From: Candidatus Fermentibacterota bacterium
Lineage (GTDB): Bacteria; Fermentibacterota; Fermentibacteria; Fermentibacterales; Fermentibacteraceae
Assembly: GCA_022703195.1 (NCBI GenBank)
Contig: JAKLEF010000005.1
Location: 1 to 21,068 of the forward strand
DNA length: 21,068 nucleotides
Direction: 5' to 3'
Made by a program: the position numbers and the translations under genes. The notes under the pieces were generated by a model, which saw only the letters and a program-made list of their open reading frames with translations, was not told the DNA's origin and did no database searches. Shown in pieces: positions 1 through 6,902 of this stretch (within the stretch, counting starts at the first letter, position 1; the number at the start of each line of letters is the position of its first letter).

Positions 1-1
1 C

Positions 2-280
2 GGCGGCATCTCCCTCTCACTGGAGGATTCCGACCATGCGGGATGCTGGTTCGGCGCGGACAAGTCGCTTCCCGCGGGCTTCGGGGTCGCGCTCGACTGG
101 GACCCGGCCACCAGCGGGCCCGAAACCGCACGTTTCGACGAGACGGGCGGGTTCCTGAACCTCGAGTGCTACTGGCAGAGCTTCGGACAGGTGCGGGTGT
201 CGATGCAGTTCATGGACATGCTCGAGGCCGGCGGCGACACGTACAGGTCGCTGGCCGTCGATTTCCTGGGCCTCTTCTAG
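2..280 (+). CDS. C-terminal fragment of an unknown protein (5' end outside window)
   Basis: An open frame enters from the left edge and ends at a TAG at 278-280, giving about 92 residues. The base composition matches the downstream genes, and a ribosome site for the next gene follows within 20 nt, so it reads as the real end of a gene. The visible part is rich in Gly, Asp and aromatic residues (for example GFGVALDWDP and LNLECYWQSFGQ) and ends in VDFLGLF. There are no membrane segments and no motif I recognise. The alternating polar/hydrophobic pattern suggests beta structure. Function is unknown. Confidence 0.6.
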   Translation, partial: GGISLSLEDSDHAGCWFGADKSLPAGFGVALDWDPATSGPETARFDETGGFLNLECYWQSFGQVRVSMQFMDMLEAGGDTYRSLAVDFLGLF

Positions 281-300
281 GCCCGCCGACAGGAGGACCG

Positions 301-1524
301 ATGGACATCTCCGCCGCTGAGAGATATGCGGATGTCATCCTGAAGAGCGGTGTCAACCTCGCCGCAGGCCAGCCCCTCCTCGTCAGGGCCGACCCTGCGA
401 ACAGGGAGTTCGCCGGAGTGCTCGCGGGAAGGGCCTACGCGCTGGGTTCGCCCTACGTCTACACCGTCTACGGAGACACGAAGCTCGAGCTGGCAAGGCT
501 CTCGCATGCGGGAGCCGACACGCTCTCCTACGTGCCCTCGTTCCTCCCCGGGCTCTACAGGACATACATCGAGGAGAACTGGGCCAGCGTGGCCCTCACC
601 GGCCCCGAGGACCCCGATGCCTACGAGGGGGTGGATCCCGCACGCCTCGGCTCCCTGCGGAAGGCGATGTCGAAGGCCACCAGGGAATGGCTCGAAGCCA
701 TATCCTCCAACAAGATTCGCTGGAATGTCTGCCTGTGGCCCACTCCCGGCTGGGCCGCGAAGGTGCTGGGCTCCCCCGACGACTGGGAGCGGAGGATCTG
801 GGAGGTCCTGACGCCGATCCTGAGGCTCGATGCCGCAGATCCCGCGGCCGCCTGGCTCGCGCACGACGCCGAACTCAAGAGGAGGGCGTCCTTCCTGAAC
901 GGGGCGAGGTTCGACAGGTTCCACCTCACCGGACCGGGGACCGATCTCTACGTCGGCATGGCCCCGGACAGGGTCTTCGCCGGGGGCAGGGGAGTGGCCA
1001 GGGACGGGCGCGACTTCTTCCCCAACATCCCCACCGAGGAGGTGTTCAGCACTCCCGACTTCCGGCGGACCGAGGGCAGGGCGGCATGCACGCGCCCGGT
1101 GCAGGTCAACGGGACCAACGTCGAGGGGGCGTGGTTCGAGTTCGAGGCCGGCAGGGTGAAGGCCTTCGGCGCATCGAGGAACGAGGGGGCCCTCGCCGAA
1201 TACCTCTCCACCGACGAGAACGCGCGCTTCCTGGGCGAGATCGCCCTCGTGGGCACCGACTCGCCCATCTACCGGAGCGGCAGGATCTTCCACAGCATTC
1301 TTTTCGACGAGAACGCGGCCATCCACATAGCCCTGGGCAACGGCTACACCGAGTGCGTCGAGGGCGCCAGGGGCGCCGGGGTGCAGGACCTTCTCGCCCG
1401 CGGGTGCAATGTGTCGCTCGTGCACGTCGACTTCATGATCGGTTCGGACGAGGTGAGCGTCGACGGTCTGGACGCTTCGGGCGCCGCCACGCGCATCATC
1501 TCCGCCGGCAGGTTCGCGGTCTAG
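301..1524 (+). CDS. M29-family metallo-aminopeptidase (AmpS/PepS-like)
   Basis: A cytoplasmic two-metal aminopeptidase that removes N-terminal residues from peptides. The 407 residues match the usual size of the M29 (thermophilic aminopeptidase) family. Likely metal ligands are in the expected order: the Glu pair in NIPTEEVF (about 246-247), E313 in GEIALV, H331 and H342 in the FHSILFDENAAIH segment, and H375/D377 in LVHVDFMIGS. The ATG at 301 is chosen because AGGAGG lies just upstream and the family N-terminus (AERYADVILKSGVNL) begins there. The open frame runs further upstream, but that part is a shadow of the preceding gene. It sits 15 nt before the Trm112-like gene. Substrate preference cannot be read from the sequence. 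Confidence 0.93.
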   Translation: MDISAAERYADVILKSGVNLAAGQPLLVRADPANREFAGVLAGRAYALGSPYVYTVYGDTKLELARLSHAGADTLSYVPSFLPGLYRTYIEENWASVALTGPEDPDAYEGVDPARLGSLRKAMSKATREWLEAISSNKIRWNVCLWPTPGWAAKVLGSPDDWERRIWEVLTPILRLDAADPAAAWLAHDAELKRRASFLNGARFDRFHLTGPGTDLYVGMAPDRVFAGGRGVARDGRDFFPNIPTEEVFSTPDFRRTEGRAACTRPVQVNGTNVEGAWFEFEAGRVKAFGASRNEGALAEYLSTDENARFLGEIALVGTDSPIYRSGRIFHSILFDENAAIHIALGNGYTECVEGARGAGVQDLLARGCNVSLVHVDFMIGSDEVSVDGLDASGAATRIISAGRFAV

Positions 1525-1539
1525 TCGGAAGGAGTCGGA

Positions 1540-1719
1540 TTGCTGGACCAGAGGCTGCTCGAAATCCTGGCCTGCCCGGCCTGCAAGGGCCCGCTGGAGT
1601 ACCGGACGGAACCGTCCGAAGTCCTGGTGTGTCACGCCTGCAGGCTCGTATACCGGGTCGAGGAGGACATACCGATCATGCTGATCGACGAGGCCGCGCC
1701 CCTGGGGGACGAGGGCTGA
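1540..1719 (+). CDS. Trm112-like zinc-ribbon protein (UPF0434/YcaR family)
   Basis: A small 59-residue protein with a TTG start, preceded by GGAAGGAG at 1528-1535. It has the classic Trm112p-family layout: an N-terminal LLEILACPACKGPL with a CxxC, a second CxxC (CHAC, residues 31-34) followed by LVYRVEEDIPIMLIDEA, which is the family's 'yPi.dgIPvml' signature. Relatives are small zinc-binding proteins; eukaryotic and archaeal Trm112 activates methyltransferases, while the role of the bacterial version is poorly defined. Both CxxC pairs are intact, so zinc binding is likely. It ends in a CTGA junction with the next gene, suggesting coupled translation. Confidence 0.88.
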   Translation: MLDQRLLEILACPACKGPLEYRTEPSEVLVCHACRLVYRVEEDIPIMLIDEAAPLGDEG

Positions 1720-2009
1720 AACAGGCGCCGCGGCCTTCCGATCTCTATCTGTCCGTGGTCGTCAGGACCGGCTGCCGGCGTTCGGCGGCAGCCGGCGCGA
1801 CCCCCGGCGAAGCGGGCGGCACGGTCTACCGGATCGACCTCGCAGCCGAGCCGGTCGACGGGAGGGCCAACGACGAGCTGGCAAGGTTCCTCGCCGCGGA
1901 GTTCGGCACCGTCAGGGATGCGGTGGAGATCCGCTCGGGGAGATCCTCGAGGAGGAAGCTCGTGAGGATAGGCGATCCCCCTGCGCGGCCTCCCTGGTTC
2001 ACCGGCTGA
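1716..2009 (+). CDS. DUF167 (YggU-like) small protein, apparent CTG start
   Basis: About 97 residues matching the DUF167/YggU family. The core YRIDLAAEPVDGRANDELARF and VEIRSGRSSRRKLVRI corresponds to the family pattern 'v.l.apPvdGkAN..l...la' and 'v.i.sG..sr.K.v.i'. Its biochemical role is not established in the family. No in-frame ATG or TTG exists near the expected start. A CTG at 1716, inside the CTGA overlapping the upstream stop, keeps the first beta strand (DLYLSVVVRTG); the only nearby alternative is a GTG at 1755, which would cut into that strand and has no visible ribosome site. The frame is certain; the start is not. Confidence 0.8.
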   Translation: MKQAPRPSDLYLSVVVRTGCRRSAAAGATPGEAGGTVYRIDLAAEPVDGRANDELARFLAAEFGTVRDAVEIRSGRSSRRKLVRIGDPPARPPWFTG

Positions 2010-2046
2010 CGACTCGGAGCCGGTCCGCGGGGATGTATCGCCGGAC

Positions 2047-2073
2047 CGCCGGCCCGTCCGTCACGGGCCGGCG
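2047..2073 (+). terminator. Perfect 11-bp hairpin after the DUF167 gene
   Basis: CGCCGGCCCGT and ACGGGCCGGCG are exact reverse complements around a 5-nt loop (CCGTC), 37 nt after the DUF167 stop. No T-run follows, so it is at best a weak or factor-assisted terminator. It sits immediately before the -35 box of the next predicted promoter. Confidence 0.45.
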
Positions 2074-2075
2074 AG

Positions 2076-2104
2076 TTGCCGGCCCATCCGCGATCGCGCA
2101 TAAT
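2076..2104 (+). promoter_or_regulatory. Predicted sigma70-type promoter for the PNP-like/ileS/lspA operon
   Basis: TTGCCG (2076-2081) and CATAAT (2099-2104) are separated by exactly 17 bp, matching TTGACA at 4 of 6 and TATAAT at 5 of 6 positions. Transcription would start near 2111, leaving about 29 nt of leader with GGAGGA at 2125-2130 before the ATG at 2140. The placement between a hairpin and a gene start supports it. Confidence 0.55.
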
Positions 2105-2139
2105 CCCCGTTCTTCCGTAGAGTTGGAGGATCAGGCGGC

Positions 2140-2664
2140 ATGCGGCTCATCGTTCCTTCGGACTGGGACTGGACCCCCCCGGATGGAATCCCGGTCTGCA
2201 GGCGAAGGCCGTTCGGCCCGTGCCTGGACGAGGTGGCGCGCGCCCTGGCCGAATCGGAGCGCCTGTTCGTCATGGGTACCGACGGGATGGCCGCGAAGCC
2301 CTGCTGGCTGCTGGCCACCGACCATGTCAACCTCTTCGGCGACGGCCCGCTGGTGGGTCCGAACGACGACCGGGCCGGTCCCAGGTTCCCCTCGCTCTCC
2401 GGGCTATACGTGGATGTGGACGGCCCGTTCCTGAAGGGCACGGTGCTCCGCTCGCCCGACTGGCGTCTCGCGACGCCCGCCGAACTCGCGGCCACCGGCG
2501 CCGCGGCAGCCGTTACCGAGGGGGTGCTCGAGGCCGTGAAGGCCGGCCATGGCGGCGCGAAGGCCGCACTCCTCGTCAGGTGCCACGGGCCGAACCGCTG
2601 GAACAGAAGCGCGCCGCCCCTCTCCGAACTGGTCGAGGGGCTCTCCCGGAGGGAATGGAATTGA
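2140..2664 (+). CDS. Short purine-nucleoside-phosphorylase-like protein, probably non-catalytic
   Basis: A 174-residue protein with ATG start and GGAGGA nine bases upstream. Residues 60-90 strongly resemble the loop of trimeric purine nucleoside phosphorylases: DHVNL (61-65), then GPLVGPNDDR (69-78), then RFPSLSGLY (82-90), where the family has DHINL...NPL.GPNDeRfG.RFP.mS.aY. The later TPAELAATGA (112-121) matches the family TPAE...LGAD segment. However, family enzymes are about 270-290 residues, and the N-terminal phosphate-binding region (GSGLG) is not recognisable. The glutamate before TPAE is replaced (LATPAE instead of YETPAE), and the base-binding TN near the C-terminus is absent. I infer a reduced paralogue, possibly a pseudoenzyme. 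It overlaps ileS by 10 nt (4 nt if ileS starts at the TTG). Frame confidence is high; function is uncertain. Confidence 0.75.
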   Translation: MRLIVPSDWDWTPPDGIPVCRRRPFGPCLDEVARALAESERLFVMGTDGMAAKPCWLLATDHVNLFGDGPLVGPNDDRAGPRFPSLSGLYVDVDGPFLKGTVLRSPDWRLATPAELAATGAAAAVTEGVLEAVKAGHGGAKAALLVRCHGPNRWNRSAPPLSELVEGLSRREWN

Positions 2665-5444
2665 AGGAATCCTCCTACAAGGACAGCATAAGGCTTCCGA
2701 GCACAGGATTCGCCATGAAGGCGAACCTCCCCGCCCGCGAACCCGAGATACTCGCATCCTGGGCCGAAGGGGACATCCATGCCGCGATCCGCGAATCGAG
2801 GCGGGGGCGCGAGACGTTCATCCTCCACGACGGGCCGCCGTACGCTAACGGGAACGTCCATCTGGGCACGGCCCTCAACAAGATCCTGAAGGACTTCGTC
2901 GTGAAGTCGCACACCATGCTCGGCTACGACTGCCCGTTCGTCCCGGGATGGGACTGCCACGGCATGCCCATCGAGCACAGGGTCGCGAGCGGTTCGTCCG
3001 GCCCGGCCGGGGCTGCCGGCAGGTCGGAGATCCGCTCGAAGTGCCGCGAATACGCCGAGAGGCACGTGGGGATCCAGCGCGAGGAGTTCAAGCGGCTGGG
3101 CGTCTTCGGCGACTGGGAGCATCCGTACCTCACCATGTCGCGCAGCTACGAGGCGGGCATCCTCGAGGCCTTCGCCGACCTGGTCGAGAAGGGGTACGTC
3201 TATCAGGGCCTCAGGCCGATAAGCTGGTGCAGCTCGTGCCACACCGCCCTCGCCGACGCCGAGGTCGAGTACGCCCAGAGGCGCTCACCCTCGATCTGGG
3301 TCGCTTTCGAGCAGGACGACCCGGCGGCCTGGCAGGCCCGGGGCGTGCCCGCTGGTGTCGAGGTCGTGATCTGGACCACCACGCCCTGGACCCTTCCCGC
3401 GAACAGGGCCGTGGCGCTCAATCCCGGTGAGGACTACACGATCGTCGATCACGGGCCCAGGCGTTTCCTCGTGGCGCTCAGGCGCTCCTCCGACTTCGCG
3501 TCGATGCTCGAAGGGGCGTCGATCAAGGGTGGTGCTCCTCGCTTCAGGGGCTCCGACCTCGAGGGCCTCCGGCTGAGGCACCCCGTCGACCCTGCACTGC
3601 GTTCGCTGGTGATCACGGCCGAGCACGTAACCATGGACGACGGCACGGGATGCGTGCACACCGCCCCCGGGCACGGCACGGACGACTTCGCCGCGGGGAT
3701 GAGATACGGGCTCGAGGTCGCTAGCCCGGTGGACCCCTCCGGGGTCTTCACCGCTGCCGCAGGCCGATACGCGGGGATGCACGTCCACAAGGCGGACCCC
3801 GTGATCATCGAGGACCTGCGGACATCGGGCAGGCTTGTCGGATCCGGCACGATCGAGCACAGCTACCAGCACTGCTGGAGGTGCCACAAGCCGCTGATCT
3901 ACAGGGCCACCAGCCAGTTCTTCCTCGACCTGTCGCACGACGATCTGAAGGACCGGGTCCTGGCTTCGGTCGACGGCATCGGATGGCATCCCGGCTGGGG
4001 CTACGACCGCATGAAGAACATGATGTCGGCAAGGCCGGACTGGTGCCTCTCGAGGCAGAGGGCGTGGGGGGTCGCACTGCCCGCGCTGGTCTGCCGCTCC
4101 TGCGGAGAGGCCTTCCTGGACGCGGCAATGGCCCGCGCGGCCGCCCGGATCGTGGCCGAGCGCGGTTCCGACGCCTGGTTCGAGACGGATCCGCGCGATC
4201 TGGCGGCACTCGCAGGGCGCCCGGCTGTCTGCGCGGCATGCGGTTCGAAGGACTTCGACAGGGTGGACGACATCCTCGACGTCTGGTTCGACAGCTCGCT
4301 GAGCCACCGCAACGTGCTCACCCCCGAGTACGGCCTCACCAGGCCTGCCTCGGTGTATCTCGAGGCTACGGATCAGCACAGGGGCTGGTTCGGGGTGAGC
4401 CTGATCACCAGCACCGCGCTGGGGCTCGGCATCCCCTCGAGGAACATCGTCACCCACGGCCTGGTCCTCGACCCGCAGGGGAAGAAGATGTCCAAGTCCC
4501 TCGGGAACGTGGTCTCGCCCCTCGAGGTCATCGAGACATACGGTGCCGACATACTCAGGCTCTGGTTCGCCTCGGTGGACTACACGGCCGACTTCAGGGC
4601 CGAGAAGTCCGTCCTCGACGACATGCGCGAGGCCTACCGCAAGCTGCGGAACACCGTGCGCTTCCTCCTGGGCAACCTGACGGGCGACGAGCGCACGGAG
4701 GACTTCCGGCCGGACTTCAGGGGCCTGGAGAGGTTCATGTACCTGAGGTTCAGGAAGGCGGCGGCGGAGTGCGTGGACGCATACCGCTCGTTCGAGTTCC
4801 ACCGCGTCTTCCGCGAACTGCGCAATCTCGCGACCATCGAGCTCTCCGGCCTGTTCCTCGACGCGCGGAAGGACAGGCTCTACTGCGACGCCCCCGGCAG
4901 CCCCGGGGCTTCCGGCACCCGGATGCTGCTCGGGTGGATGGCGACGGGCTTCCTCGAGCTGCTCGCCCCGATACTCCCGTTCACTTCCGAGGAGGGCTGG
5001 CGCGAGCTGCCGAAGGGCCTGGCCGGCGTACCGAGCGTGCACATGGCCCTGCTCCCCGACGAGCCGCTCACGGAGGCCGAGGAGACCGAGCTGGCGGGCT
5101 GGGACAGGTTCCTGGAGTACAGGCGCATCGCCCTGAAGAGCCTCGAGGATGCGAGGGCCGCAGGCCTGATCGGCAGCTCGCTCGAGGCGCACGTCCGCCT
5201 GGCCGTGCCAGCTGATGCGGTAGAGTCCGCGAACGGCGAGCCCTGGGCCGACTTCCTGATCGTGTCCACGGTCGACGCCGTGCCCTCGCCGGACGGGGAG
5301 GTCTCCGCCGAGGTCTCCCGCACTCCGCACGGGAAGTGCGAGAGGTGCTGGAGGCACATGCCCGAGGTCGAGGCCGGCCCGGAGAGGCTCTGCGGCAGGT
5401 GCGCGGCGGTCGTCGGGACGGGTGGTGAGAGCGTTGAGGAGTGA
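2655..5444 (+). CDS. ileS: Isoleucyl-tRNA synthetase (bacterial, zinc-finger type)
   Basis: Charges tRNA-Ile with isoleucine in the cytoplasm and edits mischarged valine. About 929 residues, normal for bacterial IleRS. In order: the HIGH-type motif HLGT at 69-72 within PPYANGNVHLGTALNKILKD, the editing domain beginning with WTTTPWTLPANRA and carrying HTAPGHGTDDF, the KMSKS loop at 611-615 (GKKMSKSLGN), an anticodon-binding helical domain, and a C-terminal zinc finger with Cys 895, 898, 913 and 916 (CERCW...CGRC). The ATG at 2655 lies only one base after GGAGGG (2648-2653). The in-frame TTG at 2661, seven bases from that motif and forming TTGA with the upstream stop, may be the true start. The next gene, lspA, follows closely, a common bacterial pairing. 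Confidence 0.97.
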   Translation: MELKESSYKDSIRLPSTGFAMKANLPAREPEILASWAEGDIHAAIRESRRGRETFILHDGPPYANGNVHLGTALNKILKDFVVKSHTMLGYDCPFVPGWDCHGMPIEHRVASGSSGPAGAAGRSEIRSKCREYAERHVGIQREEFKRLGVFGDWEHPYLTMSRSYEAGILEAFADLVEKGYVYQGLRPISWCSSCHTALADAEVEYAQRRSPSIWVAFEQDDPAAWQARGVPAGVEVVIWTTTPWTLPANRAVALNPGEDYTIVDHGPRRFLVALRRSSDFASMLEGASIKGGAPRFRGSDLEGLRLRHPVDPALRSLVITAEHVTMDDGTGCVHTAPGHGTDDFAAGMRYGLEVASPVDPSGVFTAAAGRYAGMHVHKADPVIIEDLRTSGRLVGSGTIEHSYQHCWRCHKPLIYRATSQFFLDLSHDDLKDRVLASVDGIGWHPGWGYDRMKNMMSARPDWCLSRQRAWGVALPALVCRSCGEAFLDAAMARAAARIVAERGSDAWFETDPRDLAALAGRPAVCAACGSKDFDRVDDILDVWFDSSLSHRNVLTPEYGLTRPASVYLEATDQHRGWFGVSLITSTALGLGIPSRNIVTHGLVLDPQGKKMSKSLGNVVSPLEVIETYGADILRLWFASVDYTADFRAEKSVLDDMREAYRKLRNTVRFLLGNLTGDERTEDFRPDFRGLERFMYLRFRKAAAECVDAYRSFEFHRVFRELRNLATIELSGLFLDARKDRLYCDAPGSPGASGTRMLLGWMATGFLELLAPILPFTSEEGWRELPKGLAGVPSVHMALLPDEPLTEAEETELAGWDRFLEYRRIALKSLEDARAAGLIGSSLEAHVRLAVPADAVESANGEPWADFLIVSTVDAVPSPDGEVSAEVSRTPHGKCERCWRHMPEVEAGPERLCGRCAAVVGTGGESVEE

Positions 5445-5451
5445 CAGCCCC

Positions 5452-5913
5452 GTGAAGGCGTTCATCGTGGCCGCAGCGGCTGTCGCGCTCGACCAGGCCA
5501 CCAAGTCGCTCGCCCTCCGGAACCTCTCGTCCGTCGAACCCGTGCCCCTTCTCGGAGACGTCTTCCGGCTCGTGCTCAAGTTCAACGAGGGGGCGGCCTT
5601 CAGCCTCAGCTGGGGTGGGCCGGGCGTGCTCATAGCCATGACCGCGGCGGCGGCGGCGGCAGTCACCGTCGCGATCCTCCGCTGGCGCAGGCGGAGCCCT
5701 GCCGGGATGGCGGGCCTGGGGCTCATCCTGGGGGGCGCCCTGGGGAACCTGGGCGACAGGGTCTTCCGTGACGGCCGCGTGATAGACTTTCTCGACATGG
5801 GGCTGGGAGCGCGCAGATGGCCCACCTTCAACGTGGCTGACATCGCGATCACTGTCGGCGCGCTCGTGCTCGTGATACTGCACAGGGACGGGGGGAAGGT
5901 GGAGAATGCCTGA
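5452..5913 (+). CDS. lspA: Lipoprotein signal peptidase (signal peptidase II)
   Basis: An inner-membrane aspartyl protease that removes signal peptides from diacylated prolipoproteins. About 153 residues with four membrane segments. Family motifs are DQATKSLA after the first helix, NEGAAFS, GNLGDR carrying catalytic Asp 102, and FNVADIAI carrying catalytic Asp 130. I chose the GTG at 5452 because GAGGAG (5436-5441) lies ten bases upstream and the gene then starts seven bases after the ileS stop. A GTG at 5422 would add ten residues and overlap ileS by 23 nt but lacks a convincing ribosome site. The 3' end overlaps the carbamate kinase gene by 8 nt. The presence of lspA implies a lipoprotein export pathway. 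Confidence 0.95.
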   Translation: MKAFIVAAAAVALDQATKSLALRNLSSVEPVPLLGDVFRLVLKFNEGAAFSLSWGGPGVLIAMTAAAAAAVTVAILRWRRRSPAGMAGLGLILGGALGNLGDRVFRDGRVIDFLDMGLGARRWPTFNVADIAITVGALVLVILHRDGGKVENA

Positions 5914-6862
5914 GGAGACCGGCTGCACCGGCACGGTCGTCGTGGCCGTCGGCGGGAACTCGATAATCGATCCGAAGGGGAGGAGAGGCAACCTCGACAC
6001 CCATGACCTCGCCCGGGAGCTGTGCGAACAGATAGCGAGCCTCGCGGGCCGATACGGGAGCGTCGTGCTGACCCACGGGAACGGGCCCCAGGTAGGATTC
6101 GAGCTGCTCCGGAACGAGGCGGCGAAGGACGTCGTCCCCCCCGACGGGATGGACGTGAACGTGGCCGCAACGCAGGGGTACATCGGCTACCTCCTCCAGC
6201 AGGTCCTCGGAGACGTTCTCGAGGAGAGGAACGAGGAGGTCCCGATCTGCAGCCTCGTCACGCAGGTCGAGGTGGATCCGGACGATCCGGGCTTCCAGAA
6301 TCCCACGAAACCCGTCGGGCCGTTCTATTCGGCGGAGGAGGCGGCGAAGCTCGCCTCCGAGAGGGGATGGAGGATGAGGGAGGACGCGGGGCGCGGCCAC
6401 AGAAGGGTCGTCCCGTCGCCGAGACCCCTCAAGATCCTCGAGCTGCCGTCTGTCAGGAACCTCGTGCATTCAGGCCAGATCGTGATCTGCACGGGCGGGG
6501 GGGGCATCCCCGTGGTGCGCAGGGGGAAGCGGTTCGAGGGCGTGGCCGCGGTGATCGACAAGGACCTCGCGAGCGCCCTGCTCGCCTCCGGCCTCGGCGC
6601 CCGGGACTTCGTCATCTCCACCGGAGTGCCCGAGGTCTATGTGAACTTCGGCAGGCCCGATCAGAGGGCGCTCAGGAGCATACGCGCGGAGGAGCTGCGG
6701 AAGCTGCGGGCCGACGGTCACTTCGCGGCGGGCTCGATGCTCCCGAAGATCGACGCCTCCCTCGACTTCATCGACAAGGGGGGCTCGAGGGTCGTCATCA
6801 CGAGCCCGGAGAGCATCCTCTCGTCGCTGGACGGCGGAACCGGAACCACGATAGTCCCTTGA
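5906..6862 (+). CDS. arcC: Carbamate kinase
   Basis: A cytoplasmic kinase that interconverts carbamoyl phosphate plus ADP with carbamate plus ATP, the energy-yielding last step of arginine or agmatine fermentation. The 318 residues match the family length. Visible signatures are the N-terminal VVVAVGGNSI (residues 11-20), VVLTHGNGPQVGFE, AATQGYIGY, the CTGGGGIPVV glycine loop, VIDKDLASALLA for nucleotide binding, and the C-terminal AAGSMLPKIDA. ATG start with GGTGGAG just upstream; it overlaps lspA by 8 nt. No arginine deiminase, ornithine or putrescine carbamoyltransferase lies in the window, so its carbamoyl-phosphate source is elsewhere. The decarboxylase that follows after 40 nt could supply agmatine to such a route (inference). 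Confidence 0.95.
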   Translation: MPEETGCTGTVVVAVGGNSIIDPKGRRGNLDTHDLARELCEQIASLAGRYGSVVLTHGNGPQVGFELLRNEAAKDVVPPDGMDVNVAATQGYIGYLLQQVLGDVLEERNEEVPICSLVTQVEVDPDDPGFQNPTKPVGPFYSAEEAAKLASERGWRMREDAGRGHRRVVPSPRPLKILELPSVRNLVHSGQIVICTGGGGIPVVRRGKRFEGVAAVIDKDLASALLASGLGARDFVISTGVPEVYVNFGRPDQRALRSIRAEELRKLRADGHFAAGSMLPKIDASLDFIDKGGSRVVITSPESILSSLDGGTGTTIVP

Positions 6863-6902
6863 TGAGGCGGCCATCGGCCTGCAACGCGGGGGGTGTCCGA
6901 GA

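Noticed and set aside
3285..6170. A 961-codon open frame on the minus strand opposite ileS, lspA and arcC
   Set aside because: It is low-complexity in Arg, Pro, Gly and Ala, has no recognisable domain and lies fully antisense to three certain genes. In DNA this GC-rich, long antisense frames are expected.
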